Assembly: GCA_905479945.1 (NCBI GenBank)
Contig: CAJQOP010000012.1
Location: 62,001-126,000 of the forward strand
Length of the DNA stretch: 64,000 nt
DNA from: an uncultured Glaciecola sp.
GTDB lineage: Bacteria; Pseudomonadota; Gammaproteobacteria; Enterobacterales; Alteromonadaceae
Direction: 5' to 3'
The position numbers and the translations under genes were made by a program. Positions 9,019-20,172 of the stretch are shown here, in pieces; positions within the stretch are counted from its first letter, which is position 1, and each line of letters begins with the position of its first letter. Under the pieces are notes generated by a model. It did not search any database, was not told the origin of the DNA, and was given only the letters and a program-made list of their open reading frames with translations.

Positions 9019-10484
9019 TGATTAGGGACTTGGCAGGCCAATCAATTGCCGTAGCAGGCTATGGTATTACCGGGCGAGCATGTGTCCGGTTTTTGCTTTC
9101 TCAACAAGCGAATATTTGCGTTATTGATAGTGACCCTGCTATAGCAAACAAGCTTGAGCAAAATGCAAATGTCAGCGCGCTTGAACTTACTGCAGAAATA
9201 GATTTATCCGGGTTCTCAATTATCGTAATAAGTCCTGGTGTTGATCCCCATCAAGCCTGTTTTAAAACCTACGTTGCCCAAGGTGGTGAACTCATTGGTG
9301 ACATTGAACTTTTCGCTTGGTTTAACGAAACACCGCTAATTGGTATTACAGGGTCGAATGGCAAGACGACAGTTACAGATATGCTTGGAAAAGTGCTAAG
9401 TCGTGCCGGATTAAATGTTGAGTTGGCTGGCAATTATGGTAAGTGCGCGCTTGACCTTTTAATGGTTGATAAGGGCTCAGTTAATAATGCCGATGGGAGG
9501 GCGATCGACCTTATTGTGCTTGAGTTGTCTAGCTACCAGTTAGAAATGACGAGTTCATTGCAACTCGATATAGGCACTATTTTGAATATTAGCGAAGATC
9601 ACCTCGACCGTCACGGCAGCTTTGAGGAATACAAAAAAGCTAAGCAAGCTATTTTCGCTATGACGAACAAACTTATAGTTTGCCGAGACGAACCAGAAAG
9701 TTATCCTTCACAAGCGCAGTTTCCCGCAATTTGCGCAGAGGTAGGCAGGGACAATTGCAACATTGGTTATTCTATTCAAACTGACAATATCCACGCGAAT
9801 TCAGCTAAGCATCACATACAGTTTAACGGTGAAGCAGTTATGAGTTTGTCTGATTTAGCTTTAAAAGGTATTCATAACCAAATCAACGCTATGACTGTGT
9901 TAGCCATTTGCGATCAATTGAAACTCGATAGAAAGCTGACCATCCCTGCGATTAGCGAATACAAAGGTTTGCCACATCGATTTGAAGTCATTAAACAGTA
10001 TCGTGTTGCAGCGCTTGAAAAAACAGCGCTTGAAAAAACAGCATGCGAGAAAAATGAAAATGTGCAAGGGGCAGAATCGAAAAATATAAGCTGGATAAAT
10101 GATTCAAAAGCAACCAACATAGGTGCATGTATAGCAGCACTTGACTGTTTTGCAAATACTAATGAGTACGTTATTTTAATTGCCGGAGGCGATTCTAAGG
10201 GAGTTAATCTAGCGCCACTTCTCAAACCAATAAAAGAGTGCGTAAAACAGTTAATCGTACTGGGTAAAGATGCAAATAAATTCATTGAGTTGTTTCCAAA
10301 TGCCCACCCAGTAAATAGTTTGCAGGAGGCTGTTGCCCTTGCCATCGAACTCTTGAAGTCGGCTAGCTTTTCAAGCGCTACCGTGCTTCTTTCGCCGGCC
10401 TGCGCAAGTATTGATATGTTCAAAAACTATCAACAACGTGGGGATGTATTTGCCCACGCGGTAAACCAGCAGGTGGCGTTATGA
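9018..10484 (+). CDS. murD: UDP-MurNAc-L-alanine--D-glutamate ligase MurD
   Basis: Adds D-glutamate to UDP-MurNAc-L-Ala. The ATG at 9018 (TAATG overlap with mraY) is preferred to an in-frame start at 8931 that would lie deep inside mraY. That gives 488 residues against about 438 in E. coli. The ATP loop GSNGKTT (near residue 112), H320-R-F-E and N361-D-S-K-A-T are conserved. About 26 of the extra residues sit in a loop between the last two motifs. There a 15-base unit (GCGCTTGAAAAAACA) occurs twice in tandem at 10011-10040, with a degenerate third copy. The insert lies on a surface turn by homology, so the enzyme is probably active. Confidence 0.96.
   Translation: MIRDLAGQSIAVAGYGITGRACVRFLLSQQANICVIDSDPAIANKLEQNANVSALELTAEIDLSGFSIIVISPGVDPHQACFKTYVAQGGELIGDIELFAWFNETPLIGITGSNGKTTVTDMLGKVLSRAGLNVELAGNYGKCALDLLMVDKGSVNNADGRAIDLIVLELSSYQLEMTSSLQLDIGTILNISEDHLDRHGSFEEYKKAKQAIFAMTNKLIVCRDEPESYPSQAQFPAICAEVGRDNCNIGYSIQTDNIHANSAKHHIQFNGEAVMSLSDLALKGIHNQINAMTVLAICDQLKLDRKLTIPAISEYKGLPHRFEVIKQYRVAALEKTALEKTACEKNENVQGAESKNISWINDSKATNIGACIAALDCFANTNEYVILIAGGDSKGVNLAPLLKPIKECVKQLIVLGKDANKFIELFPNAHPVNSLQEAVALAIELLKSASFSSATVLLSPACASIDMFKNYQQRGDVFAHAVNQQVAL
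10011..10055 (+). repeat. 15-bp tandem repeat inside murD
   Basis: GCGCTTGAAAAAACA at 10011-10025 is repeated exactly at 10026-10040. A decayed copy follows at 10041-10055. The unit encodes Ala-Leu-Glu-Lys-Thr and keeps the reading frame. Confidence 0.9.
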
Positions 10485-11797
10485 TAAACGCAGATAAAAA
10501 CATATCAGAGTCGGGCTCTCTTCCGCCAAGCGGCAAATTATCAGCGCTTTTTGCTGCAAGGCATGGTTCAAAAGGTGAGGATGCAGCGCAAACCAGACCT
10601 TATGATTTGATGCTGGTGCTAATTGCTCTAACGTTATTTGCGATTGGGTTTGTAATTGTTACATCGGCATCAATGCCAATCGCTGAAAGATTACATGGTA
10701 ATGCGTTTCACTTTGCCATTCGTCATGCCATTTACATCGGCTTAGCTATAATTGCTGCGATGATTGTACTAAATTTACCGATGAATTTTTGGCGAGTAGC
10801 TAACCCTTATCTATTGTTAATTGCAATTGCATTGTTAATTGCTGTTTTGATTATCGGCCGCACTGTGAATGGCAGCACAAGATGGATTGTTATTGGGCCC
10901 ATCAATATCCAAGCAGCTGAGCCCGCTAAACTATTTTTCTTTTGTTATTTAGCAGGCTATTTGGTTAGAAGATACGAAGAAATTACCGAAAATTTCAAAG
11001 GCTTTGTGAAACCATTGGCTGTTTTCTTTTTGCTTGCCTTGCTATTACTCAATCAGCCTGACTTGGGCACTGTTATTGTAATGTTCGCGACCACTATAGG
11101 TTTGTTGTTTTTAGCCGGCGCAAGGCTTTGGCAGTTTTTTGGTTTGGTATTTACTGGTGTTTTAGCTGTTGTTGCGTTAATTCTGTTTGAACCTTACCGA
11201 GTAAAACGGGTGACCGCTTTTCTTGATCCTTGGGCGGACCCATTCGGTTCGGGTTATCAATTGACTCAATCACTTATGGCATATGGGCGCGGTTCTTGGT
11301 TTGGTCAAGGTCTAGGTAATAGTTTGCAAAAACTAGAATTTTTGCCTGAAGCACATACCGATTTCATTATGGCAATACTCGCTGAAGAATTAGGATATGT
11401 CGGTGTTCTAGTGGTCCTATTGTTAATTCTTTCTATGGTTGCTATTGCGCTTCGTATCGGCAATAAAGCAATGGCACAGGAACGACCTTTTGACGCATTT
11501 TTGGCTTACGGTATTGGCATCTGGTTTAGCTTTCAAACCGCGGTAAATGTGGGCGCAAGTACAGGCATTCTGCCAACAAAGGGCTTAACTTTGCCTTTAG
11601 TTAGTTATGGAGGCTCATCTCTAATTATAATGTCTGTTGCGGTCGCTATTTTACTGCGCATTGATTTCGAATTACGAGTTGATGGCGTTCAAGCGCTAAA
11701 ACGTGGCGGCGCAGGTAAAAAAACAAATAAGAAAAGTTCTACAAGAAAGCAAACTCAAATATCTAAAACCAGAGCTGAGGTATCGGATGATGTCTAG
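10481..11797 (+). CDS. ftsW: Peptidoglycan glycosyltransferase FtsW
   Basis: 438 residues. A polar, low-complexity N-terminal tail of about 45 residues precedes roughly ten membrane spans, and a lysine-rich cytoplasmic tail ends the protein. SEDS-family signatures are seen: [21 protein letters not shown] near residue 127, [18 protein letters not shown] near residue 287 and PLVSYGGSS near residue 369. FtsW polymerises lipid II at the septum together with FtsI. It starts in the murD stop (ATGA) and overlaps murG by 11 bases. Confidence 0.97.
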   Translation: MINADKNISESGSLPPSGKLSALFAARHGSKGEDAAQTRPYDLMLVLIALTLFAIGFVIVTSASMPIAERLHGNAFHFAIRHAIYIGLAIIAAMIVLNLPMNFWRVANPYLLLIAIALLIAVLIIGRTVNGSTRWIVIGPINIQAAEPAKLFFFCYLAGYLVRRYEEITENFKGFVKPLAVFFLLALLLLNQPDLGTVIVMFATTIGLLFLAGARLWQFFGLVFTGVLAVVALILFEPYRVKRVTAFLDPWADPFGSGYQLTQSLMAYGRGSWFGQGLGNSLQKLEFLPEAHTDFIMAILAEELGYVGVLVVLLLILSMVAIALRIGNKAMAQERPFDAFLAYGIGIWFSFQTAVNVGASTGILPTKGLTLPLVSYGGSSLIIMSVAVAILLRIDFELRVDGVQALKRGGAGKKTNKKSSTRKQTQISKTRAEVSDDV

Positions 11798-12965
11798 CGG
11801 CGGTGCTTCAAACTCCAACGATTCAAAAGAGTCCCGACCAATAGGGGCTCGATCAACATCCTCACAACCATTACTCATAGTTATGGCGGGTGGCACCGGT
11901 GGTCATGTATTTCCGGGTCTTGCTGTTGCAAAAGAAATGCAACTAAAAGGCTGGCGTGTAGAGTGGTTTGGTACAGCAGATAAAATGGAAGCGCAAATTG
12001 TACCAAAGAATGGTTTTACTATTCACTTCTTGGATGTGAAAGGAGTTAGGGGGAAAGGACTGATCTCTAAGCTAAGATCTCCACTCATGCTTTTATCAGC
12101 GGTTTTTCAAGCAAGAAAATTACTCAAAACACTTCGACCAAATGCGGTGTTAGGAATGGGTGGCTTTGCCAGTGGCCCAGGCGGTATTGCGGCTTGGACA
12201 CTAGGCATACCGATCGTTATTCATGAGCAAAATGCCGTATTCGGCGCCACTAATCTTTGGTTAGCGAAAGTGGCAAAGCGTGTGCTGTGCGGGTTTGATA
12301 TTCAGTCTACAGTTATGGCCAGCAGAAGCCCTGCGAATGTCGAATTTGTGGGCAACCCAGTGCGCAGCGATTTTTTCAGTGTTGCTAAAATTCCACGAGA
12401 AGATAGATTCCGAATACTAGTTGTTGGTGGCAGTTTAGGTGCGCTGGCATTGAATCAAACTATTCCTAACGTGATCCATAAATTGCGTCAAAGTTATAGC
12501 ATTGATGTAGTTCATCAAGCTGGCAAAGGTAAGGCCCAACCAGTACTTAGCGCCTACAACATTGAGAAACTGGCGATGCCCAGCTTCAAGACAAGCGTTG
12601 TCGAATTTATTGATGATATTCCATACGAGTTTGCCAATGCGGACATTGTCATTTGCCGAGCAGGAGCATTGACAGTTGCTGAAGTTGCCGCAACCCAAAG
12701 TTGCGCTATTTTTGTGCCATTACCAATTGCAGTCGATGATCATCAAACTTACAATGCTCGATCATTAAGTGACAACAATGCGGCATTGCTTATCCAACAA
12801 GATTGCTTGGACTCGAACTTATATCTTGAGCTAACGCAGTTGTTGTCGCAACCTGGAAAAATAACAGAGATGGCGCGCAAAGCACGAACACTTTGTATCC
12901 AAGATGCCACACTCAAGGTAAGTTCCGTGATTATGCAGGAAGGTTTGAGGGCACATTGTGACTAA
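11787..12965 (+). CDS. murG: UDP-GlcNAc--lipid I N-acetylglucosaminyltransferase MurG
   Basis: Converts lipid I to lipid II on the inner face of the membrane. I set the start at the first of two adjacent ATG codons (11787), with GAGG six bases upstream, giving 392 residues. An upstream in-frame start at 11703 lies inside ftsW and has no ribosome site. About 30 polar residues precede the glycine-rich loop GGTGGH near residue 35. The membrane-associating patch, VVGGSLGA and the donor-site block [11 protein letters not shown] are intact. Confidence 0.96.
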   Translation: MMSSGGASNSNDSKESRPIGARSTSSQPLLIVMAGGTGGHVFPGLAVAKEMQLKGWRVEWFGTADKMEAQIVPKNGFTIHFLDVKGVRGKGLISKLRSPLMLLSAVFQARKLLKTLRPNAVLGMGGFASGPGGIAAWTLGIPIVIHEQNAVFGATNLWLAKVAKRVLCGFDIQSTVMASRSPANVEFVGNPVRSDFFSVAKIPREDRFRILVVGGSLGALALNQTIPNVIHKLRQSYSIDVVHQAGKGKAQPVLSAYNIEKLAMPSFKTSVVEFIDDIPYEFANADIVICRAGALTVAEVAATQSCAIFVPLPIAVDDHQTYNARSLSDNNAALLIQQDCLDSNLYLELTQLLSQPGKITEMARKARTLCIQDATLKVSSVIMQEGLRAHCD

Positions 12966-14484
12966 ATTACGCACTGAAAATTTAACAGACAAGTCAATTA
13001 ATAATTCAACTGATGATCTGCTTACTGTTAATCAGGATGAGGCAAAACCAGTAAATTTACCGCATAAAATGAGACGCGTCCAAAAATTGCACTTTATCGG
13101 TATCGGTGGCGCTGGAATGGGCGGTATAGCTGAAGTTGTTTTAAACTTAGGTTATCAAGTCTCGGGCTCTGACATGAAAAAAAGTAGCATGACAGTTAGG
13201 TTGATTGAGCTTGGCGCAGAGGTAAGCATAGGTCATTCAAAAGCAAATGTGAAAGATGTTGATGCTGTAGTAGTGTCAAGTGCTATTGATAAGTCAAACC
13301 CAGAAATTCAAGTCGCTTCTGAACAGCGAATTCCTATTATTCGCCGTGCGGAAATGCTAGCAGAACTAATGCGTTTTCGATATGGCATTGCTGTTGCTGG
13401 CACACATGGTAAAACGACCACAACCAGTTTAATTGCGACTATCTTTTCACAAGCTAAACTCGACCCGACATATGTTATTGGTGGTTTACTCAATAGCGCA
13501 GGCACCAATGCTAAATTAGGTGCAAGTAAATACTTAATTGCTGAAGCCGATGAAAGTGACGCTTCATTCTTGCATTTACAACCTACATTATCTGTCATTA
13601 CCAACATTGAAGCGGATCATCTTGAAGCATATCAAGGTGATTTTTCAAAAATGAAAAATGCTTATGTTGAGTTTCTCCACAATTTACCTTTTTATGGCTT
13701 AGCTGTAGTTTGCGGTGATGATGACGTAATACAAGAAATTCTTCCTAAGGTCGGGCGTAAGTATTTAACTTACGGTCAGTCAGATGAAAATGATTATCAA
13801 GCAACAGATGTTAAATACGAGCTGAATTACAGCCACTTCACGGTTAAACGCAAAGATCTGAATGAACTTAAGGTCAAACTAAGCTTGCCAGGCATCCATA
13901 ACGTGCTTAATGCAACGGCAGCCATCGCCGTTGCAACAGATGAAGGAATTAGCGATCAGGATATTCTTACTGCCTTGCAGAATTTTCAAGGAATTGGTCG
14001 GCGCTTTCAAGTGTTGGGTGAATATCATCAAGATTATGGGAATGCGATTCTAGTAGATGATTATGGTCATCATCCAACTGAAGTAGCTATGACTATTGCC
14101 GCAGCGAGAAACAATTGGCCAAGTAAGCGTATTGTCATGGTCTACCAACCACACAGATTTTCTCGCACACGTGATCTATACGAAGACTTTGTTGAAGTCT
14201 TATCCCAAGTTGATGTGTTGTTATTGCTAGATGTTTACGCTGCAAGTGAAGAACCTATTGAGGGCATTGATAGTAAATCACTTTGTCGCTCAATCCGCCA
14301 GCGCGGAAATCTAGAACCTATCTATGTCAGTTCACAACAGAGTTTGTATAAAATATTAGCAGATTTAGTGATTGATAATGATGTGATATTTGCACAAGGC
14401 GCAGGTAACATTGGCGATATTGCACAAGCCCTAGCTACAACACAATTGAATAAAGAAAAGCTATTAAAGAGGGCGCTTAAATGA
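12958..14484 (+). CDS. murC: UDP-MurNAc--L-alanine ligase MurC
   Basis: 508 residues from a GTG start that overlaps the end of murG by eight bases, with GAGG about seven bases upstream. It adds the first residue, L-alanine, to UDP-MurNAc. The Rossmann-like [14 protein letters not shown] block, the ATP loop G148-T-H-G-K-T, the DEADHLEAY-type block and YGHHPTEV are all present. An extra hydrophilic N-terminal stretch of about 35 residues precedes the first domain. It overlaps ddl by four bases. Confidence 0.97.
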   Translation: MTKLRTENLTDKSINNSTDDLLTVNQDEAKPVNLPHKMRRVQKLHFIGIGGAGMGGIAEVVLNLGYQVSGSDMKKSSMTVRLIELGAEVSIGHSKANVKDVDAVVVSSAIDKSNPEIQVASEQRIPIIRRAEMLAELMRFRYGIAVAGTHGKTTTTSLIATIFSQAKLDPTYVIGGLLNSAGTNAKLGASKYLIAEADESDASFLHLQPTLSVITNIEADHLEAYQGDFSKMKNAYVEFLHNLPFYGLAVVCGDDDVIQEILPKVGRKYLTYGQSDENDYQATDVKYELNYSHFTVKRKDLNELKVKLSLPGIHNVLNATAAIAVATDEGISDQDILTALQNFQGIGRRFQVLGEYHQDYGNAILVDDYGHHPTEVAMTIAAARNNWPSKRIVMVYQPHRFSRTRDLYEDFVEVLSQVDVLLLLDVYAASEEPIEGIDSKSLCRSIRQRGNLEPIYVSSQQSLYKILADLVIDNDVIFAQGAGNIGDIAQALATTQLNKEKLLKRALK

Positions 14485-15470
14485 CTGACGTCTTAAAAAT
14501 AAACAACACGATTAGTGAGCCGCGAACTTTAAAGAGTATCTTTGGCAAGGTCGCAGTGCTACTTGGTGGAAACTCAGCTGAACGTGAAGTGAGTTTAGCC
14601 TCTGGGGCATGTGTCCATAGAGCATTAGTAAGTGCTGGGGTCGATGCGCATAAGTTTGACCCTGCTGAACATCCTATCGGCGATTTAGTTACATTAGGTT
14701 TTGATCGCGCCTTTATAATTTTGCATGGTCGCGGTGGTGAAGATGGCAGCATGCAAGGAGCGCTAGAGTTATTAGGAATACCTTACACTGGAACTGGTGT
14801 ATTAGGATCCGCTCTAGCGATGGACAAAGTATATTCTAAAAGAGTTTGGTCAACATTGGCTTTACCTACTCCCAAACATGAAGTCGTTACCAAAGCGCAA
14901 GTATCAGCAACTCAAGCTGACAGCAAAATAGACTATGCGCTCATACTCGCTAAGCTATCGGGCGAGGCTATGGTTAAGCCTGCGCGCGAAGGGTCGAGCA
15001 TAGGCATGGCAAAAGTAAGCACAGAAAAATCGCTCGAAGACGCAGTAAAATTAGCGCTTAATTATGACGACGACGTACTAGTTGAACAGTATATCAATGG
15101 CCCTGAGTACACAGTGACTATACTAAATGGGGTTGCTTTGCCTTCCATTCGCATGGCCACACCTCATGTGTTTTACGATTACGATGCAAAATACAATGAT
15201 AAAAGTACAAAGTACTATTGTCCAAGCGGCCTTGATGATGACACCGAAAAGTGTATTGGGGAATTATCACTCAGGGCTTTTCAGGGTTTATCTGGGAAAG
15301 GTTGGGGTAGAGTGGATTTAATGCGTGATGACACAGGTGAGTTTATGCTACTGGAGTCAAATACAGTACCAGGCATGACCGAAACTAGCTTGGTGCCAAA
15401 AGCCGCAAAGCAAGCAGGCATGACGTTTGAACAGCTAGTGCTGCAAATATTAACATCAAGTGTGGAATGA
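14481..15470 (+). CDS. ddl: D-alanine--D-alanine ligase
   Basis: 329 residues, slightly longer than E. coli DdlB (306). An ATP-grasp ligase making the D-Ala-D-Ala that MurF adds. Family blocks [17 protein letters not shown] (near residue 27), [12 protein letters not shown] (near residue 81), [11 protein letters not shown] and the C-terminal [20 protein letters not shown] are present. The ATGA start overlaps murC. At its end another ATGA opens a 15-codon ORF, instead of ftsQ as might be expected. Confidence 0.97.
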   Translation: MTDVLKINNTISEPRTLKSIFGKVAVLLGGNSAEREVSLASGACVHRALVSAGVDAHKFDPAEHPIGDLVTLGFDRAFIILHGRGGEDGSMQGALELLGIPYTGTGVLGSALAMDKVYSKRVWSTLALPTPKHEVVTKAQVSATQADSKIDYALILAKLSGEAMVKPAREGSSIGMAKVSTEKSLEDAVKLALNYDDDVLVEQYINGPEYTVTILNGVALPSIRMATPHVFYDYDAKYNDKSTKYYCPSGLDDDTEKCIGELSLRAFQGLSGKGWGRVDLMRDDTGEFMLLESNTVPGMTETSLVPKAAKQAGMTFEQLVLQILTSSVE

Positions 15471-15514
15471 ACAATTTATCAAAGCGAAATAAGAAAATGA
15501 GCCGAGCGGAGTAA
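15467..15514 (+). other. 15-codon leader ORF between ddl and ftsQ
   Basis: An ATG overlapping the ddl stop (ATGA at 15467-15470) opens [15 protein letters not shown] and stops at 15512-15514. The S-K-R near its start resembles the M-S-K-R with which FtsQ begins at 15541. All earlier cluster junctions use this kind of overlap, so this may be the relic of an older ftsQ start. Not proven to be translated. Confidence 0.35.
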
Positions 15515-15533
15515 GAAAATGAGCGGAGCGGAG
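15490..15533 (+). repeat. 22-bp tandem duplication in the ftsQ leader with two 5-codon mini-ORFs
   Basis: A 22-base unit at 15490-15511 is repeated at 15512-15533 with one change (C to G). Each copy carries AAAATG, four more sense codons and a TAA: M-S-R-A-E at 15497-15514 and M-S-G-A-E at 15519-15536. Each copy also carries a GCGGAG that could serve as a ribosome site for the next start. The second GGAG is the only plausible Shine-Dalgarno for ftsQ. Confidence 0.85.
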
Positions 15534-15540
15534 TAAAGAA

Positions 15541-16431
15541 TTGAGTAAGCGTGATTTAGTAAAACAAGCAAGCAATGCGCGCAGCAAGAAAGCGAGCAAA
15601 GGCGAACTTGTGCCTAGATCACCAGATGACAAAGATGAATCAGCAATAATTGATGATACTGCAGAGTCCTTAGAATATAACGATAGAACGGGTGAAATTA
15701 CAGAGTCCAATCGTATTGTTGGGTTAATAGTTTTTATATTCGTTATCGGCGCTTTTATTTACGGCGGCCTTCAAGTTAAAAAATGGCTTGAAGATGAGCA
15801 ACAATTGCCAGTACAAAAAGTAATATTTAGCGGCGAACGAAAAGTGTTGGTTGACGAACAAATGGAAGCTTTCATCAGAGAAAACGAGAAAGGCAGCTTT
15901 TTCGCCCTTGATGTAAATGAAGTTCATAAGTTATTAGAAGAGATGCCCTGGGTTTTCAGGGCCTCAGTTCGTAAGCGCTGGCCTAGCAGTTTGCATATTT
16001 ATTTGGTTGAGCAGCAGCCTGTTGCAATATGGAATGAAGACTTACTATTAAATACTCAGGGTGAGATATTTGATGGTGGTAAAGTAGATGCTGAATTACC
16101 ACTGTTATTTGGGCCCGGAGGTAGTGAAAAAACCGCTTTGGCTGGGTTCAATGCAATGGAGTCGCTATTAAGCTCAACGGGCTTAACAATTAATGCATTA
16201 TTTTTGAGTGAAAGGTTCGCTTGGAGAGTTGAGCTAAGTAACGGAATTCGCTTGAATATTGGCCGCCAAAAGTTCATTGATCGCTTACAAAATTTTATTG
16301 ATATTTTTCCGCTACTAAAGTCGCAAAATAAGGCGATTAATTACATCGATTTGCGGTATGATATAGGACTTGCTGTGGGTTGGCAGGAAAATGATAAAAA
16401 AGACCAAGAAATTACTGAAAATAATGATTAA
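15541..16431 (+). CDS. ftsQ: Cell division protein FtsQ
   Basis: 296 residues from a TTG start, with GGAG eight bases upstream. A long charged cytoplasmic tail (about 60 residues) is followed by one membrane span at about residues 60-78, a POTRA domain beginning LPVQKVIFSGER, and the FtsQ domain with WVFRASVRKRWPSSLHIYLVEQQPVAIWN. FtsQ scaffolds FtsL/FtsB in the divisome. Unlike its neighbours it does not overlap the upstream gene; 70 bases with duplicated mini-ORFs intervene. The rare start codon suits low expression. Confidence 0.95.
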   Translation: MSKRDLVKQASNARSKKASKGELVPRSPDDKDESAIIDDTAESLEYNDRTGEITESNRIVGLIVFIFVIGAFIYGGLQVKKWLEDEQQLPVQKVIFSGERKVLVDEQMEAFIRENEKGSFFALDVNEVHKLLEEMPWVFRASVRKRWPSSLHIYLVEQQPVAIWNEDLLLNTQGEIFDGGKVDAELPLLFGPGGSEKTALAGFNAMESLLSSTGLTINALFLSERFAWRVELSNGIRLNIGRQKFIDRLQNFIDIFPLLKSQNKAINYIDLRYDIGLAVGWQENDKKDQEITENND

Positions 16432-16448
16432 AATAAATGGTATGAAAC

Positions 16449-17678
16449 ATGTCTAAATCTAGTGAAAGAGACCTTATTGTCGGTTTAGACATCGGAACCA
16501 GTGTAATTAAAGCTATTGTTGGCGAGTTACTCGACGATGACAGCATAAGTATCATTGGTGTTGGCACGCATAAATCCCGCGGTATGGATAAGGGTGGTGT
16601 CAATGACTTGAATTTAGTAGTTCAGTCAGTAAAACAAGCGGTCAATGAGATGGAATTGATGGCCGACTGCAGCGTATCTTCTGTGTTCATGTCAATTTCA
16701 GGGCGCCACGTTCAATGCCAAAACGAAAGTGGCATGGTGCCAATCAACAACCAAGAAGTAACCCAAGATGACGTAGATAACGTTATTCATGCTGCGCGCT
16801 CAGTACCTATGGCGGCAGAACGGAAGTTACTGCATGTGTTACCACAAGAATTTGTTATCGATGTGCAAGAAGGGATTAAAAACCCCATTGGTATGTCGGG
16901 TGTAAGAATGGAAGCTGCAGCGCACATAATTACTTGCGCTGAAGATATGGCTAAAAATTTAGTGAAATGCGTTGAAAGTTGTGATTTGAGTGTCGATCAA
17001 ACCATCTTTTCAGCGCTGGCGTCTAGCTACGCCGTGTTAACTGATGATGAGAGAGAGTTAGGTGTTTGTGTGGTCGATATCGGTGGCGGAACTATGGATA
17101 TCGTTATCTATACTGATGGCGCCATTCGTCACACCGCGGTTATACCGCTAGCTGGAAACCAAATTACTAGCGATATTGCTAAAATTTTCCGCACGCCTAT
17201 GAGCAATGCTGAAGATATAAAAACGAAATATGCATGCGCACTCAAAGACATGGTGAGCATGGAAGACAATATTGAAGTACCCAGCGTTGGCGGCAGACCC
17301 GCAAGAGTCATGTCACGTCATACATTGGCTGAAGTGATTGAGCCACGATATCAAGAGTTGTTTGAATTGGCTTACGAACAGATTAAAGCCAGCGGTTTAG
17401 AAGAACAAATTGCCGCAGGATTAGTGATTACTGGTGGTACTGCCAAAATGGAAGGTGCAGTTGAGTTTGCAGAGGAAATTTTCCAAATGCCGGTTAGGGT
17501 TGGAAAGCCCCATTCAGTAAAGGGTCTAGCTGAATATGTAGACGACGCTTGTTTTGCAACAGCGGTAGGTCTGTTACAGTATGGCAAGCAAAATATAAAT
17601 AATAAAAGAACGTCTTCAAAGAAAGGCGAAGAAAGCGTGTTAAAGCGTATACAAAGCTGGTTTAAAGGCGAATTTTAG
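16449..17678 (+). CDS. ftsA: Cell division protein FtsA
   Basis: 409 residues. An actin-fold ATPase with phosphate-binding motif GLDIGTSVIKAIVGE near residue 13 and a second VVDIGGGTMDIVIY near residue 208. The C-terminal amphipathic membrane-targeting helix is visible as VLKRIQSWFKGEF. FtsA tethers FtsZ filaments to the inner membrane. It lies 17 bases after ftsQ and 75 before ftsZ. Confidence 0.98.
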   Translation: MSKSSERDLIVGLDIGTSVIKAIVGELLDDDSISIIGVGTHKSRGMDKGGVNDLNLVVQSVKQAVNEMELMADCSVSSVFMSISGRHVQCQNESGMVPINNQEVTQDDVDNVIHAARSVPMAAERKLLHVLPQEFVIDVQEGIKNPIGMSGVRMEAAAHIITCAEDMAKNLVKCVESCDLSVDQTIFSALASSYAVLTDDERELGVCVVDIGGGTMDIVIYTDGAIRHTAVIPLAGNQITSDIAKIFRTPMSNAEDIKTKYACALKDMVSMEDNIEVPSVGGRPARVMSRHTLAEVIEPRYQELFELAYEQIKASGLEEQIAAGLVITGGTAKMEGAVEFAEEIFQMPVRVGKPHSVKGLAEYVDDACFATAVGLLQYGKQNINNKRTSSKKGEESVLKRIQSWFKGEF

Positions 17679-17753
17679 GGGGCCTTTAAGCGCTAAATCA
17701 ATACGAAACCGAAATAATAAAATAAATAGGTTTCAAGATACCGGAGAAGCAGA

Positions 17754-18911
17754 ATGTTCGAGCTAATGGACAGTCAAAGCGACGAAGCCGTCATTAAAGT
17801 TGTTGGCGTCGGAGGTGGTGGTGGAAACGCCGTCGAATATATGGTCAAGCAAGTGATCGAAGGCGTAGATTTTATCGCCATGAATACTGACGCTCAAGTA
17901 TTAAAGACATCAAGTGCGCATGTCAAACTACAAATTGGTAACGAGGTTACTAAAGGGCTCGGTGCAGGCGCCGATCCAAATGTAGGCCGTGAAGCAGCTC
18001 AGGAAGACCGTGAAAAAATCCGTCAAACGCTAGAAGGCGCCGACATGATTTTCATCACTGCTGGAATGGGCGGCGGAACAGGTACTGGTGCAGCACCTGA
18101 AGTAGCTAAAATTGCGAAAGAAATGGGTATTCTGACAGTTGCTGTTGTCACAAAACCGTTTCCATTTGAAGGCAAAAAGCGTTCGGATTTTGCTATTCAA
18201 GGTATCGCAGAGCTTTCCAAGCATGTTGATTCTTTGATAACAATTCCAAATGAAAAATTACTTAAAGTTATGGGTAAAGGTACGCCTTTATTGCAAGCTT
18301 TTAGTGCCGCAAACGATGTACTGCGCGGTGCTGTTCAAGGTATTGCTGAACTTATTACACGCCCAGGTTTGATTAACGTCGATTTCGCTGATGTCAAAAC
18401 AGTGATGTCAGAAATGGGTACTGCCATGATGGGTAGTGGTGTAGCTTCTGGCGAAGACAGAGCTGAAGAAGCTGCTGAAGCGGCAATTGCATGTCCTCTT
18501 TTGGAAGATATCGACTTGTCGGGCGCTCGGGGTATTCTTGTTAATATCACTGCAGGATTAGATTTCGCTATCGATGAGTATGAAATTGTTGGTAATGCCG
18601 TTAAAGCTTTCGCTTCTGAAAACGCGACGGTTGTTGTCGGTACGGTAATCGATCCAGAACTAACTGATGAAGTTAGAGTTACAGTGGTTGCAACAGGCAT
18701 TGGTGCGGAGCGAAAGCCTGATATCAGCCTAGTCAATGATAGTACGCGAGTGAGTGCTGTAGGCAGGGATTATGGTTCAAGTTCGAAAGAGCACAAATCT
18801 ACTGGCGGTACTGACGGAAATCAAGCGCTAAAGCTAGATGATGAAGCACAACCTAGCAATGAATTAGAGTATCTTGATATCCCAGCATTTTTAAGAAAGC
18901 AAGCTGACTAG
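17754..18911 (+). CDS. ftsZ: Cell division GTPase FtsZ
   Basis: 385 residues. The tubulin signature GGGTGTG starts near residue 106, with [13 protein letters not shown] near residue 18 for nucleotide binding. The T7 loop [11 protein letters not shown] carries the catalytic acidic residues. A variable linker leads to the conserved C-terminal peptide [12 protein letters not shown], which binds FtsA and ZipA. ZapD, a FtsZ-bundling partner, is encoded later in the window at 25938. GGAG lies about ten bases before the ATG. Confidence 0.99.
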   Translation: MFELMDSQSDEAVIKVVGVGGGGGNAVEYMVKQVIEGVDFIAMNTDAQVLKTSSAHVKLQIGNEVTKGLGAGADPNVGREAAQEDREKIRQTLEGADMIFITAGMGGGTGTGAAPEVAKIAKEMGILTVAVVTKPFPFEGKKRSDFAIQGIAELSKHVDSLITIPNEKLLKVMGKGTPLLQAFSAANDVLRGAVQGIAELITRPGLINVDFADVKTVMSEMGTAMMGSGVASGEDRAEEAAEAAIACPLLEDIDLSGARGILVNITAGLDFAIDEYEIVGNAVKAFASENATVVVGTVIDPELTDEVRVTVVATGIGAERKPDISLVNDSTRVSAVGRDYGSSSKEHKSTGGTDGNQALKLDDEAQPSNELEYLDIPAFLRKQAD

Positions 18912-18999
18912 GTTGATCAACTGCGGTTAAAGTAGGTTTTAGCTGCAGTGGTCTGAACAGTTTGTTTTTTTGAAAAAAAGCTTGATAAATTGCAAGTCT

Positions 19000-19028
19000 T
19001 TGACATTCGAGCGTTTAAGTAGTATGCT
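19000..19028 (+). promoter_or_regulatory. Promoter of lpxC
   Basis: A perfect -35 TTGACA (19000-19005) and a -10 TATGCT (19023-19028) are separated by 17 bases, about 35 bases before the lpxC ATG. This lets lpxC be expressed apart from the dcw operon, as in E. coli. Confidence 0.8.
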
Positions 19029-19063
19029 ACGCGTCGTTTTTCTGATTGGTGAGCGAAAATAGA

Positions 19064-19978
19064 ATGATAAAACAACGTACAATTAAAGAATCTGTTAAAG
19101 AAACAGGTATCGGTTTGCACAAGGGTCGTAAAGTCACCATGACATTGCGTCCTGCTCCAGCGAATACCGGTATTGTATTTCGTCGCGTTGATTTACATCC
19201 TTATGCTGACATCCAAGCGCGGGCAGATTCTGTCGGCGACACTATGCTTTGCACCTGCATCACCAATGCAGATGGTCATTCAATCCACACGGTAGAACAT
19301 TTAGCCTCTGCGCTCTCGGGCTTAGGTATTGATAACATTATTGTTGAAGTCGACAGTCATGAACTACCAATAATGGATGGTAGCGCGTCTCCATTTATAT
19401 TTCTTCTCCAAAGTGCGGGTGTTCAGGAGTTGGATGCTCCTAAGAAGTTCATCAAAGTGACCAAAACTGTGCGTGTTGAAGACGGCGATAAATGGGCCGA
19501 GTTTAGACCGCATGATGGTTTTAAAGTGAACTTTGAAATTGATTTTGAACACCCAGCTATTGCGGCTAGCCGCCAGAAAGTTGAATTAGACTTCTCTGTC
19601 GATTCATATGTTGACGAAGTCAGTCGCGCTAGAACATTTGGCTTCATGAAGGATTTAGAGTTTATGAATTCAATGAACCTAGCACTGGGCGGCAGTATGG
19701 ACAATGCGGTAGCTTTAGACGAGTATCGTGTTCTTAATCCTGAAGGACTGCGTTGCAGTGACGAGTTCCTCAAACACAAAATCCTTGATGCTGTTGGCGA
19801 TCTCTATTTAGGTGGGCATAGCCTTATTGGTGAGTTTGTTGCTTATAAAACAGGTCACGGTTTAAACAATAAGTTATTAAATGCAATACTTAATGACGCC
19901 GAGGCTTGGGAGTATATAGAGTTCGAAAATGAGGACAGTTTACCTATCCGTTACATCGAACCTTCGCTAGCGTTTTAG
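19064..19978 (+). CDS. lpxC: UDP-3-O-acyl-N-acetylglucosamine deacetylase LpxC
   Basis: 304 residues from the ATG at 19064 (E. coli has 305). An in-frame TTG at 19046 would add six residues not found in the family. LpxC catalyses the committed, zinc-dependent step of lipid A synthesis. Zinc-binding regions [11 protein letters not shown] (near residue 74) and [12 protein letters not shown] (near residue 237) are intact, as is the substrate-tunnel SRARTFGF. It ends the conserved dcw-lpxC order. Confidence 0.98.
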   Translation: MIKQRTIKESVKETGIGLHKGRKVTMTLRPAPANTGIVFRRVDLHPYADIQARADSVGDTMLCTCITNADGHSIHTVEHLASALSGLGIDNIIVEVDSHELPIMDGSASPFIFLLQSAGVQELDAPKKFIKVTKTVRVEDGDKWAEFRPHDGFKVNFEIDFEHPAIAASRQKVELDFSVDSYVDEVSRARTFGFMKDLEFMNSMNLALGGSMDNAVALDEYRVLNPEGLRCSDEFLKHKILDAVGDLYLGGHSLIGEFVAYKTGHGLNNKLLNAILNDAEAWEYIEFENEDSLPIRYIEPSLAF

Positions 19979-19980
19979 TC

Positions 19981-20003
19981 GATACCTTATATATTAAGGT
20001 ATC
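19981..20003 (+). terminator. Hairpin after lpxC
   Basis: GATACCTTA (19981-19989) and its exact reverse complement TAAGGTATC (19995-20003) enclose TATAT directly after the lpxC stop. No T-run follows, so it may stabilise the mRNA 3' end instead of terminating transcription. Confidence 0.45.
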
Positions 20004-20172
20004 TCGAGACGACTCCATTTAATGTCCTTAAAGTATTAAAAAGTATAAGTAGGTGTGCTACTTAAATGTTTCAATGTGCCGATAACCCAGATAGACTTAT
20101 TTTATATTACTGGTGGCCATTATTTATTTTTGTTTAAGTAAGCCATTTAGCAACATCAACCATAGGTTAATA

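Noticed and set aside
9914-10423. 169-codon ORF on the minus strand within murD
   Set aside because: Shadow frame of an obviously functional murD; no conserved domain or ribosome site.
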